Shown here: piece after piece, positions 15,584-24,347 of the stretch
Layout: every line of letters begins with the position of its first letter
How positions within the stretch are numbered: the first letter of the stretch is position 1
Assembly: GCA_963804825.1 (NCBI GenBank)
Contig: CAWDRV010000003.1
Coordinates: forward strand, 186,001 to 250,000
Source: JBKQVT01 sp963804825
GTDB lineage: Bacteria > Planctomycetota > Planctomycetia > Pirellulales > Thermoguttaceae
Direction: 5' to 3'
DNA length: 64,000 nucleotides
Notes under the pieces: model-generated
Databases searched by the model: none
What the model was told of the DNA's origin: nothing
Seen by the model: only the letters and a program-made list of their open reading frames with translations
Position numbers and translations under genes: made by a program

Positions 15584-16797
15584 TCAAGGACGAATCGGGT
15601 CGTGACATCGGCGTGGTCGGCCAGGGCACGAGGGACAGGGACCGGCGGCCATGCGCGCGCGCCTGTCCACGACCTCGTCGTACAACGCCAGGATATTGTC
15701 CACGTTCCGATCGAAGGTTTGCAGAAGCGCCGTCCGCCGCGCGGCATCCGCGATCGGCCGGCGCACCGCCGGGTCGAGCAGCCCCCGCACCGAGGCGGCG
15801 AACGCCTCGTCGTCCGCCGGATCGGAGATCAACACGATGTCGTCGCCGTGGTGGAACAACTCGGCGGCGCCGTTGCAGCGGGTGGTGACGACGGGCAGAC
15901 CGCAGGCCGCCGCCTCCAGCACCACCAGGCTGCACGTGTCGTAGATCGTGGGATGGACGTAGAGGTCGGCCGCGGCGTAATAGGGGACAACGTCTTCCAC
16001 CGGGGCGAGGAACTGGACCGCCGCGGCCACGCCCAGCCGCGCCGCCATTCGCCGCCAGGGACCCGGCCGCTTTCCGCCCACGACCAGGAGCCGGACCGGC
16101 AGTCCCCGCCCACGGAGCCGCGCCAGGGTCCGCAGCAGCGTCGCGATTCCCTTGAGATGGAGGTTCGTGGCCACCATCAACAACAGGACCGTGTCGGGAC
16201 CGATGCCCAGGCTGCGGCGCATCGCCTGGCGGTGCGGCGCAGCGCGCCGGCGAAAACCGCTCGAACGTCCACGCCGTTGTAGACGATGCGGATTCTCTCG
16301 GGAGCGACCTGGTGGAATCGGGTGAAATCGTCGGCCAGGGACCGCGACGGCGCCACCATGATCTGCCCGTGATCGGCATACTGCCGCGCCATCAGCTTGT
16401 GGAACACGTGATAGCGAGGCATCACGCGATGGAGCGCGTATTTCAGCGGCCGGAGCCAGCGCGGCAGCAGCAGCGCCTTCCGCGCCGCCATCGATGCCCA
16501 GGAGCCGCCGTGCGCATGGAACACGTCGCAGTACCAGCCCGCGCCCATGTCGTGGATCACGTCCAGCGACAGGCAGGCCAGTTTCGCCTCCGCCGCCGCG
16601 GCGAACGCCACCGGGCTGTGAACGCGCCGGACCTGGTGGGCGATGATGGGCAGGGCCGCGGCCCGGGAGGAAAACTCCCGCGACACCACGTGGACCTCAT
16701 GCCCGCGCTCCAACAGCTTCTTGGCAAAACCATAGGTCCACTGCTCCAGCCCGCCGCGGGCCGGATCGAACCGTTCGACCACCAGGCCGATCTTCAT
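15584..16797 (-). CDS. glycosyltransferase family 4, frameshifted
   Basis: A roughly 403-residue GT-B glycosyltransferase. The N-terminal half (MKIGLVVERFDPARGGLEQW ... VYNGVDV) and C-terminal half (MRRSLGIGPDTVLLLMVATNLHLKG ... DTCSLVVLEAAACGLPVV, the E-x7-E nucleotide-sugar motif) lie in different frames. The join at about 16222..16262 needs two +1 corrections: one in GACGTTCGAGCGG after VDV, one in CCGGCGCGCTGCG. Corrected, it reads VDVERFSPAAAPHRQAMRRSLG, as expected for the family. ATG at 16797 overlaps the stop of the upstream kinase (ATGA). It likely adds a core or O-chain sugar to lipopolysaccharide. Confidence 0.85.
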
Positions 16798-17694
16798 GGC
16801 GGCGCCCCCAATCGCCGCTGCATGACGCGGACCTTGCGCATCACGGCGCCGATCAGTCGCTTGTCGCGGGGACGCAGTTTCCGCACGCCGAAGTAACGGT
16901 GCAAGAGGGCGACCTGATCTTTGCAGCCGACGCGGTCGCGCGGCGCCGAATAGGCCAGTTGCGCCAGGTCTTTCACGATCCAGCGCCGCCGCAACCAGCG
17001 CCGCCGTTGCGACCCGCTGCAAGTCGATCAGCCGGATGTCGAACTGGCCCGGCGATCGTTCCTTGATTAGGAAATGGCAGCAGTACAAGTCGCGATGGTT
17101 GTAGCCGCCGTCGTGGAGACGCCGCACGATCTCGGCCACGGAGCCGACGATCCGCCGCAGGTCGGGGTCGCGGCGGGAGGCCGCAGGCGACGTCGGCGGA
17201 AACCGCCGCCGCACGAATGCCTGCAATTCCTCGTAGCCGGCCAGTTCCTCGGTCAAGAGGAAGGACTCCAGAGTGCCGTCCGTTCGCAGCCGTTCGCCGT
17301 AAGCCACCAGGGGCATCACGTCGATGCCCAGCGCCGAGAGCGAGCCGGCATGTCGGGCCTCGATCCGCGCCGGCGTGGCGCCGGGGCTGGCGCTGAGTTT
17401 CGCCCGGACGCGGGTCGACCAGGTGCGGACGTGGTGCTTCTTCAGGTACAGTCCCGGGCCGTCCGCGGTTGCGACATCGGCGGCCGGGGGCTGGAAGTAC
17501 CAGTTTTCCCGGTCGGCGAGGACCCGGAGGCAGCGGCCGCCGGGGCTGCCCATGACGGCGTCGAACGCGGCCAGTCCCGCTTGCCGCAATCGCGCATGGA
17601 AGCGGCCGTCCAGCCACATCAGGCCGTCGCCCGCCGGCTGCAACCCGGCGCCGGCCGGATCGTAGGGCGTCGTTGGTTTTCGGTCATCAACCAC
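16794..17694 (-). CDS. WaaP/Kdo-type lipopolysaccharide core kinase, frameshifted
   Basis: A roughly 300-residue kinase-fold protein. YLKKHH gives the ATP-binding Lys region, NHRDLYCCHFLI is the catalytic loop in the form used by WaaP/RfaP, and IRLIDLQRV supplies the metal-binding Asp. After DLQRV the frame shifts; removing one base in CGGGTCGCAACGG (about 17003) restores RRRWLRRRWIVKDLAQLAYSA, the conserved continuation, which runs to the stop at 16794. It would phosphorylate core heptose or Kdo. The GTG start at 17694 is uncertain; ATG at 17619 is an alternative. An IS element lies directly upstream. Confidence 0.82.
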
Positions 17695-17741
17695 AAGGAC
17701 GGGTTCCGGCGAAGTCCTTAGTTCTTAGTGCTTAGTTCTTA

Positions 17742-18704
17742 GAGGCTATCCGCAAAGTGATATTGCTGTAAAGCGTTGTCGGGAGTAAAGATGCGCACTT
17801 TCCCCTTGCAAAGGAGTGCGCACATGACCACGACGACGCGGAAACCGTATTCGACCGATCTTACCGATCAACAATGGGCCATCCTCCAACCGCTGATTCC
17901 CCTTGCCAAGCACGGCGGCCGTCCGCGCGAGGTGGAGATGCGCGAGGTGCTCAACACCTTGTTCTATCTCAACCGCACGGGATGCCAGTGGGACCTGCTG
18001 CCCCACGATCTGCTGCCGAAGAGTACGGTCTACCAGTATTTCCGGCAGTGGCGCGACGATGGCACGTGGCAACGAATGATGGATGCGCTGCGGCGCAGGT
18101 CCGCGTGGCGGACCAGCGGGAACCGACGCCCAGTGCCGGTGCGATCGACAGCCAAACCGTAAAAACGACGGAGCGGGGTGGCGAGCACGGATACGATGGC
18201 GGGAAGAAGATCAACGGGCGAAAACGCCATGTTTTCGTGGATACTTTGGGGCTCTTGCTGGCGGTGGTCGTGACCAGTGCAGCATGGGACGATGGGGCCG
18301 CTGCACCCCAAGTGTTCAGCCAACTCGACAACGCCAGATGTCCCAGACTGACCAAAATCTGGGCGGACAACAAGTATCGCAATCACGAACTGGATCGGTG
18401 GCTGGAGAAGCACCGCGACCACTGGGACCTGGAGATCAAGTCTCGGCCGGAAGGAGCAGTCGGTTTCGCGCCTGTGCCCAAACGATGGGTCGTCGAGCGC
18501 ACCTTCGCCTGGTTGGGAAGGTACCGCCGCCAGAGTCGGGACTACGAACGTCTGACCGAGTCCAGCGCCTCGATGTTGCGAATCAGTTCGATTCACCTGA
18601 TGCTCCGACGGCTTGCGCCGCCCGCACGGGTCGTGTCATTCCGGTACCGCCAGGCCGCGTGAGCCAAACCGTGTATTTCCCGAGAAATCTTTACGGATAG
18701 CCTC
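17742..18704. mobile_element. IS5-family insertion sequence, IS1031-like, 963 bp
   Basis: The element starts with GAGGCTATCCGCAAAG and ends with the complement of GAGGCTATCCGTAAAG. It is flanked by direct TTA copies (17739..17741 and 18705..18707). GAG ends and a TNA duplication are those of the IS1031 group as I recall it. It has inserted into a tract of CTTAGTT-type repeats between the GT9 gene and the kinase gene of the heptose cluster. The intact target duplication suggests a fairly recent insertion. Its transposase gene is frameshifted. Confidence 0.92.
17824..18662 (+). pseudogene. IS5-family DDE transposase with a single-base frameshift
   Basis: The N-terminal part begins MTTTTRKPYSTDLTDQQWAILQPLIP and includes LNRTGCQWDLLPHDLLPKSTVY; the C-terminal part has GAIDSQTVKTTE (first Asp of DDE), GYDGGKKINGRKRHVFVDTLGLLL, KIWADNKYRNHELD (second Asp) and KRWVVERTFAWLGRYRR (Glu). 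The two lie in different frames. Restoring one G in GCGCTGCGGCGCAGG (about 18090) rejoins MDALRAQVRVADQREPTPSAGAID. Homologues I recall are single frames of about 270-280 residues, so this copy is either disabled or carries a sequence error. Confidence 0.88.
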
Positions 18705-18710
18705 TTAGTT

Positions 18711-18790
18711 GTAAGCACTAAGTTCTAAGCTCTAAGTTCTAAGCACTAAGCTCTAAGCACTAAGCACTAAGTTCTAAGTTCTAAGTTCTT
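18711..18790. repeat. degenerate CTAAG(T/C)(T/A) short tandem tract
   Basis: About eleven copies of a 7-base degenerate unit (CTAAGTT, CTAAGCA, CTAAGCT) run from the IS right end to the stop of the GT9 gene. The same tract in complementary form (CTTAGTTCTTAGTG) lies left of the IS at 17717..17741, so the IS split one tract. It is AT-rich compared with its surroundings. Confidence 0.8.
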
Positions 18791-18809
18791 TGCGTTCCTG
18801 GTTCACGTG

Positions 18810-19862
18810 TTATGCTGCTCTGGCCGCTTGCCTTTCCAACAGGCCGGACAGTTCGTTCAATACCCGCTCGGGCGAAAGGTCCCTCATGCAGCGATGATGC
18901 CGCAAGGGGCACCTCCGTTTTCCGCAGCCGATGCAATCCAATTCCAGCCGCGCCATACGGCCCGCGACCGTGGGGTTCTCGATCCAAACCGGCAACGTGG
19001 GACCCAACAAGGTGACGACCGGTTTTCCCAAAGCGGCGGCGACGTGCCGCGGACCGCTGTCGGTGGAAACCAGCGCCCGGCAACGCGCCAGGCAGCTCTT
19101 GGTCGCGGCCAGTCCGACCGCTTGGCTGGCCAGCGAGAAGACGCGGGGGAACTCGGCCTGGCGGACGATGTCGCGGGCCTGCTGGCATTCGTCCGGCCCG
19201 CACAGGATCAGGACGTCGTGATCGAGCCGCTGGGCGACGAGCCGGGCCAGCGCGGCGCAGTGTTCCAGGGGCCATTGCTTGGCCGACCCGTAGGCGCCGG
19301 TCGAGTTGATGGCGATGACTCGGCCGTCGCGGCGCAGCCCGAGGTTGCGCCAGATGCGCTCGCCGACGCGACGTTCCGACGCCGTGACCGCCAGTTCCAG
19401 GCGGGGCGATTCCTCGGGGCAGCCGGCGGCGCGGGCCAGATCGAGATAGGATCGGACCATCGGCGTGGGAAGGATTCTTCGGCCCTGGCGCGGCGGCTGG
19501 ACCTTTCCGCTCAGCAGCAGTCCGCGGCCGTTGCGGACGTACCCGATCCGCTGCTTGGCCCCGCCCAGCCACGCCAGCAAGGCCGTCTGCAGCGAGTTGG
19601 TCAGGAGCAGGACCTGGTCGAACCGCACTTGGCGCATCCGCCGCACCAGCGCCCAGCGCCGCCAGTCGGGCTGTTTCGAGCGCGGATCGAAGTACCATTC
19701 CTCGTCGAGCCAGCGTGTGCCGGCCAACAGCCCGGCCAGCTTCGGCCGCAGGATGCCGACCAACCGGGCCTCGGGACCGAAGTGTCGCCGCAACGCGCGG
19801 AGCGCGGGCGTGGCCATCACCAGGTCGCCGAGCCAGTTGGGCAGGAAAATGCCGATGTTCAT
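18810..19862 (-). CDS. glycosyltransferase family 9, lipopolysaccharide heptosyltransferase (WaaF-like)
   Basis: A 350-residue GT-B enzyme starting MNIGIFLPNWLGDLVMATPALRALRR, the classic GT9 N terminus. The second domain has INSTGAYGSAKQWPLEHCAALARLV and VSTDSGPRHVAAALGKPVVTLLGPTLP, the nucleotide-heptose binding loop. C-terminal CIGCGKRRCPLRHHRCM gives a cysteine cluster often seen in WaaF/C. It probably transfers heptose from ADP-heptose to the lipid A core. The start lies 14 bases after the hldE stop, so the two are one operon. Confidence 0.92.
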   Translation of the reverse strand: MNIGIFLPNWLGDLVMATPALRALRRHFGPEARLVGILRPKLAGLLAGTRWLDEEWYFDPRSKQPDWRRWALVRRMRQVRFDQVLLLTNSLQTALLAWLGGAKQRIGYVRNGRGLLLSGKVQPPRQGRRILPTPMVRSYLDLARAAGCPEESPRLELAVTASERRVGERIWRNLGLRRDGRVIAINSTGAYGSAKQWPLEHCAALARLVAQRLDHDVLILCGPDECQQARDIVRQAEFPRVFSLASQAVGLAATKSCLARCRALVSTDSGPRHVAAALGKPVVTLLGPTLPVWIENPTVAGRMARLELDCIGCGKRRCPLRHHRCMRDLSPERVLNELSGLLERQAARAA

Positions 19863-19876
19863 CGAGGGTGCGCCTT

Positions 19877-21380
19877 TCACGCGGCGGTCCGTTTGCGTCC
19901 GGGGAGGTTGCGTATCTTTTCGATCAGCGCGGTGGTCGAGTAGTCCGGCTTCATCGGCACGGCGACGACCCGCCCGCCGTATCGAGCCACGATCTGGTAT
20001 CCGACCACCTGTTCCAGTCCGTACTGGGCGGCCTTGACCAGCACGTCGGGCGCGAGCCGCTCGACCAGGCCGGCCACGCTGGCGTCGTCGAAGATCACCA
20101 CGTAATCGACGCAGGCCAACGCGGCAAGCATCTCGGCGCGGCCTTGCTGATCGACCAGCGGGTGGCCCGCGCCCTTCAGCTCGCGCACGCTGCGGTCGCT
20201 GTTCAGGCCGACCACCAGGCAGTCGCCCTGTTTGCGGGCTTCCTGGAGCGAGGAGACGTGGCCGGGATGCAGAAGGTCGAAGCAGCCGTTGGTCATCACG
20301 ATGCGCTGTCCGCCCTGGCGCAGCCGGCACAAATGGCCCTCCATCTGCTCCACCGAGACGATCTTCTGCTCGGCGGCGGCCGCGGGCAGGGCGTGGGTCA
20401 GTTCGGCGAGGATTTCCTGGCGCGTCAACGGCACGACGCCCAGCCGCTCGACCTCCAGGCCGCCGGCGGTGTTGGCGATTTCGATGGCCGTCGGATAATC
20501 GGCCCCCACCGCGATCATGGTGCCCAAGGCCGCCAGCACCATGTCGCCGGCGCCGGTGATGTCGCATACTTGCCGCGGGCGGGCGGGGAAGAGCCGGGCG
20601 CCGCCGGAAGCGTCGGCCCAGGCCATGCCGTCGCGGTCCAGCGTCACCAAGGCCGAATCGACGCCGAAATCCAGCAGTCGCCGCGCGGCCTCCAAGCCTT
20701 CCTGCGGCGTGGTGATCCTCATGCCGACGGCCAGGCCCGCCTCGGCCCGGTTCGGCGTGATGCAGGCGCAACCGGCGTAGCGGCGATAGTCGGCCTCGCG
20801 GACCGGATCGGTGATGACCGGCACGTCGGCCGCGCGGGCCAGCTTCACCAGCCGCGGAATCATGTCGCCCTTGCACACGCCCTTGTTGTAGTCGCTGACG
20901 AGCACCAGGTCGATCTCGTCCATGCACCGGGCGACGGCGGAGAGCAACTGCTCGGCGGCCGCGGCGGGGATGGGGTCGTCGGCCTCGCGATCGACGCGCA
21001 TCATCTGATGGGGATAACGCTGCTGCGCCCGGCCGAGCAGCCGCTCCTTGACCGTGGTGCAGCGATCGGTCAGCGTGAGCACCTGGCGGCCGTTGACGTG
21101 CAGCTTGTCCAGGAGTTCGCGGACCGCGCAGCCTTCCGCGTCGTCGCCGACGACCGCGGCCAGGATGGTCCGCGCGCCCAGCGAGGCCGCCATCGAGGCG
21201 ACGCTGCCGGCGCCGCCCAGGCGATGTTCCCGCTTGCCGACCCGCAGCACGGGGATCGGCGCCTCGGGGCTGATCCGCTCGAACGTCGCCCCAGAGGTAG
21301 CGGTCCAGCATGACGTCGCCCACCAGCAAGATGCGGGGGCGACACTCCCGTTCCAACAAGGAAGCGAAAGGAAGCGACAT
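19877..21380 (-). CDS. hldE: bifunctional heptose-7-phosphate kinase / heptose-1-phosphate adenylyltransferase, frameshifted
   Basis: A roughly 500-residue two-domain enzyme of ADP-heptose synthesis. The N-terminal PfkB kinase has LLVGDVMLDRYLWGDV, GGAGSVA and DITGAGDMVLAAL; the C-terminal nucleotidyltransferase has RIVMTNGCFDLLHPGHV and VGLNSDRSVRELKG. The first 30 codons (MSLPFASLLERECRPRILLVG) are in another frame: one extra base in GACGTTCGAGCGG (about 21290) separates WGDV from ERISPEAPIPVL. ATG at 21380 is the likely true start. Gene order gmhA-hldE-GT9 fits the pathway. The phosphatase GmhB is not in the window. Confidence 0.92.
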
Positions 21381-21488
21381 CCGTGTCTGACTCCTTGGCA
21401 GTGTTGCGCGTGTTCGGGACGCCGGGCGGCCCGCCGTCCGTCTTTCCTGGACGGACAGGAATGCCCGGCCGCCCAACGCATGGTTCCT

Positions 21489-22109
21489 CTACGTCTTGGC
21501 GGTTCCTTGCGTCACGTAGCGGCCGACACGATTGATCCGGCCGTAAAGGTCGTCGATGATCCAGTGCATCAGGCAGCCGTGAATGGCTTCCACCATGCCC
21601 ATGTCGTCCAGGGGGACGTGGATTCCGGCCGTCTGGAGGCGTCTGAGCTTGCCGCCGTCGAAGCCGGTCAATCCGAAGGTCGTCAGTCCGTGCCGGTTCG
21701 CCCACTGCACCGCCGTCAGCACGTTGGGGCTGTTGCCCGAGCCGCTGATGGCGATGGCCAGGTCGCCGGCCTGACCGTAATTCATGAGCTGCTGGAGGAA
21801 GATTTGGTCGTAGCCGCAGTCGTTGCCCAGGGCCGTGATCCAACCGACGTTGTCGGTCAGGCTCATGACCTTCAAGCGGCGGCGGTTTTCGTCGGCGAGG
21901 TCGGCCAGACAGCCCTTGCCCAGGTCCTCGCAGAGGTGGCTGGCGGAGCAGGCGGACCCGCCGTTGCCGAAAATGAAGACGAAATGGCCCGTCTCCCATG
22001 CCTGGTAGATCAGGTCGGAGAGGTGACGGACTTCCGCCGGATCGACCCGTTGGAGCTCGGTGTGCAGCCGGTCCAAGTACCCGACAATGTCAATCGAGTT
22101 GCCTAACAC
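21489..22109 (-). CDS. gmhA: phosphoheptose isomerase (SIS domain)
   Basis: A 206-residue SIS-domain isomerase that converts sedoheptulose 7-phosphate to heptose 7-phosphate. Characteristic are FVFIFGNGGSACSASHLCEDLGKG, DNVGWITALGNDCGYDQIF, and AISGSGNSPNVLTAVQWA. It is the first gene of the heptose operon and lies 108 bases before hldE. The Glu and His catalytic residues sit in the expected segments (SASHLCEDL and EAIHGCLMHWI). ATG at 22109 gives a normal length. Confidence 0.92.
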   Translation of the reverse strand: MLGNSIDIVGYLDRLHTELQRVDPAEVRHLSDLIYQAWETGHFVFIFGNGGSACSASHLCEDLGKGCLADLADENRRRLKVMSLTDNVGWITALGNDCGYDQIFLQQLMNYGQAGDLAIAISGSGNSPNVLTAVQWANRHGLTTFGLTGFDGGKLRRLQTAGIHVPLDDMGMVEAIHGCLMHWIIDDLYGRINRVGRYVTQGTAKT

Positions 22110-22475
22110 GTGTCCTTTGTCCTGAAGAAATCAAGTGGCGTGGCATCTTGCACTTGCGGCAACATTTCGGGGGTTGGCCGTTGGCCGTTTGCCGCTGTCC
22201 GCCGCGGCCGTGGCAGGCGGTGGTTGCCGACCGTGCTTCATTATAGGCCCGATGGGGGGAATTGGCGAAAGCGCCCCCCGATGCGAGGGTGCCCCGCCGT
22301 CGCAAGAATGTCAGTGGCCTGAGAATACCCTTGCCGGCTGCTTGGGCCAATAGCAGTTCGACACGTGGGAGATGAGGCGACTCGATTCGCAAAGCGGGGC
22401 AATCGCCGCGGTTGACCATCCGCCGCGAAACGGGAAAATGAAGAGAAGTAAACCAATTGCAATCTTTTACAAGGT
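22110..22475. other. 366-base divergent intergenic region
   Basis: It separates gmhA (minus) from the restriction-modification control gene (plus) and must hold both promoters. I see a GC-rich GGCCGTTGGCCGTTTGCCG stretch near the gmhA end and a local AT-rich drop (GCAATCTTTTACAAGGTTTGG) just before the HTH gene. No clear operator repeats or coding sequence were found. Confidence 0.5.
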
Positions 22476-22694
22476 TTGGTAAACTTGGCGGAAAACCTGC
22501 GTGATTATCTGACGGTCGGTGAAGCGGCCGATTTCCTGGGGGTGTCGGCCGCCACGTTGCGCAATTGGGATCGGGCCGGAAAGGTCAGGGCGACGCGCCA
22601 CCCGGTCAACGGCTACCGCCTCTACCGCAAGGAAGACTTGTCGAAACTCTTGGAGAAGGTAAAAGATGGACCCAACCGAAGGGCTGGCGTTTAA
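22476..22694 (+). CDS. MerR/excisionase-type helix-turn-helix protein, probable R-M controller
   Basis: A 60-72-residue DNA-binding protein. YLTVGEAADFLGVSAATLRNWDRAGKV is a MerR/Xis-like winged helix-turn-helix and HPVNGYRLYRKEDLSKLL the following wing and helix. The start is uncertain: TTG at 22476 or TTG at 22485. Its end overlaps the methyltransferase start by 29 bases, so the two are co-transcribed and probably coupled. In this setting it likely regulates the R-M operon, or directs the enzyme to DNA. Confidence 0.75.
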   Translation: MVNLAENLRDYLTVGEAADFLGVSAATLRNWDRAGKVRATRHPVNGYRLYRKEDLSKLLEKVKDGPNRRAGV

Positions 22695-23613
22695 CTACGC
22701 AACGGAGCGAATCGGGCAATCGCGCATCGTCCACGCGGATTGTTTGGAGTGGCTTAGCCGTCTCTCCGAGAACACGTTACACGCGATGGTGACCGATCCG
22801 CCCTACGGCGTGAAGGAATACGATCTTGACCAGCTTGAAAAGCGCGCCAACGGCAAGGGCGGTATCTGGCGCATCCCGCCGTCATTCGACGGGCATACTC
22901 GGGCACCGTTGCCGCGCTTTACCGCCTTGAATCGGAGCGAGCGAAAACGGCTGGCCCGATTCTTCCTTGATTGGGGCAAGCTGGCCGTTCGTGCGCTTCG
23001 GCCGGGCGCCCACGTCTTCATGGCAACCAACGCCTTCATTTCCCAACTGCTCTACACGGCCCTCGTCGATAGCGGGTTGGAATTCAGGGGGGAGGTCATT
23101 CGACTTGTGCGGACCTTGCGCGGCGGGGACCGCCCGAAAAACGCCGAAAAGGAATTTCCCCATGTAACGTCCATGCCGCGCGGGTGCTACGAACCGTGGG
23201 GCGTCTTTCGCAAGCCGTTGCTGCCGAACATGAAGGTGAGCGACTGTCTACGCGAATTCGAGACCGGCGGCTTGCGGCGCTATACGGAAGACTTGCCTTT
23301 CGAGGACGTGATTTTCAGTGAACGGACGCCGCAGCGCGAGAGGGCAATCGCGGGGCACCCCAGCATCAAGCCGCAATCCTTCTTGCGGCGCATCGTCTAC
23401 GTTTCACTGCCGATGGGCGTGGGCGTGGTCGCCGATCCATTCATGGGATCGGGGTCAACGATTGCCGCCGCCGAAGCCATCGGCCTTTGTAGCGTCGGCG
23501 TTGAACGGTATCGAGACTATTACGATATGGCAAGGGTGGCGATTCCCCGCCTCAAACGCCTTGAGATACCGGACGTTGACCAATCGGTCGGCGCGCAGAA
23601 GGTCCTATTCTGA
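22666..23613 (+). CDS. type II DNA methyltransferase (beta class, DPPY motif)
   Basis: A 315-residue DNA amino-methyltransferase. Catalytic motif IV MVTDPPYGVKEYD lies near residue 45 and SAM-binding motif I VVADPFMGSGSTIAAAEAIG near residue 260, so the order IV-then-I is that of the beta class. DPPYG suggests N6-adenine, though N4-cytosine cannot be excluded. The target-recognition region lies between (about 80-230). It is flanked by a helix-turn-helix gene and a convergent nuclease gene that overlaps it by 9 bases, forming a complete type II system. Confidence 0.88.
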   Translation: MDPTEGLAFNYATERIGQSRIVHADCLEWLSRLSENTLHAMVTDPPYGVKEYDLDQLEKRANGKGGIWRIPPSFDGHTRAPLPRFTALNRSERKRLARFFLDWGKLAVRALRPGAHVFMATNAFISQLLYTALVDSGLEFRGEVIRLVRTLRGGDRPKNAEKEFPHVTSMPRGCYEPWGVFRKPLLPNMKVSDCLREFETGGLRRYTEDLPFEDVIFSERTPQRERAIAGHPSIKPQSFLRRIVYVSLPMGVGVVADPFMGSGSTIAAAEAIGLCSVGVERYRDYYDMARVAIPRLKRLEIPDVDQSVGAQKVLF

Positions 23614-24246
23614 CTCGGCCCGATAAATCCAATTGGCTTCCATCTTCTCAAAGCCGGTTCGCGTCACGCTGGCCGTGATGGTTCGACGGCTTGTTGCCGA
23701 CCGGCCGGAAAACGCCCAATCTTCCTTGTCGAGTTGCGCCCCAACCACCTTGACGAAACGGAAAGGCTTGGGGTCGATCCCTTGCGCGCCGTCCCGCGCG
23801 CTGTTGGCGTCGAAAACGAAGACCATCAGCCACACATTTTCGGCGTTGTGCCCTTGCCAACCGCTGCCGTGACGTGAAGCCTTGACTTCGATCCCTTCGG
23901 TTGCGTGCAAAATGGAATCGCCTGGAAACTTCCCCTTGGGCAACATGTCGGGGTGCCCGTTGTGGTAACGATTCTTGACCAGGGACGGGCAGTACTTCGG
24001 AATCGCCGCGGTCATAAACTCCCCGACCATGCTGCTGAAATTGGCCGGCATGAGGAAGGATTCAAGCCGAGGAATTTTCCTCGTGGCGAGTTGCTGATTG
24101 ACAAACCCAAGGAAGTCCAGGAAGTCGGCCATCGCCTTCCTGATGTGTTCGATCTTGCAGCCATAGGGAATGACAGCCTTCGGGTTGAACCCCTTGGGGG
24201 CCATTGCCAGCGGGCTGCACGCGACACGTTCCAGGTCTTGCGGCAT
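23605..24246 (-). CDS. probable type II restriction endonuclease (PD-(D/E)XK)
   Basis: A 213-residue protein encoded convergently to the methyltransferase. A plausible PD-(D/E)XK active site is D110 with E120-x-K122 in GDSILHATEGIEVKASRHG, followed by WQGHN and a hydrophobic strand NVWLMVFVFDAN, a layout seen in several restriction enzymes. I recognise no characterised prototype and cannot give the target site. The assignment rests on the motif, the size and the adjacency to a methyltransferase. ATG at 24246 yields MPQDLERVACSPLAMAPKG. Confidence 0.78.
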   Translation of the reverse strand: MPQDLERVACSPLAMAPKGFNPKAVIPYGCKIEHIRKAMADFLDFLGFVNQQLATRKIPRLESFLMPANFSSMVGEFMTAAIPKYCPSLVKNRYHNGHPDMLPKGKFPGDSILHATEGIEVKASRHGSGWQGHNAENVWLMVFVFDANSARDGAQGIDPKPFRFVKVVGAQLDKEDWAFSGRSATSRRTITASVTRTGFEKMEANWIYRAESE

Positions 24247-24347
24247 CGTCGATCCTTCGATTGCCGGGGTGATCCGTCAAATGGCCGGACGGACTCTAGC
24301 AGCAGCCGGGAAGGCTCGCAAGACAAGAAATGAGGAAAGGCCCCATC

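Noticed and set aside
17824..18662. Programmed frameshift producing the IS transposase
   Set aside because: No slippery A or T run at the junction; family members I recall in this group are single frames, so damage or error is simpler.
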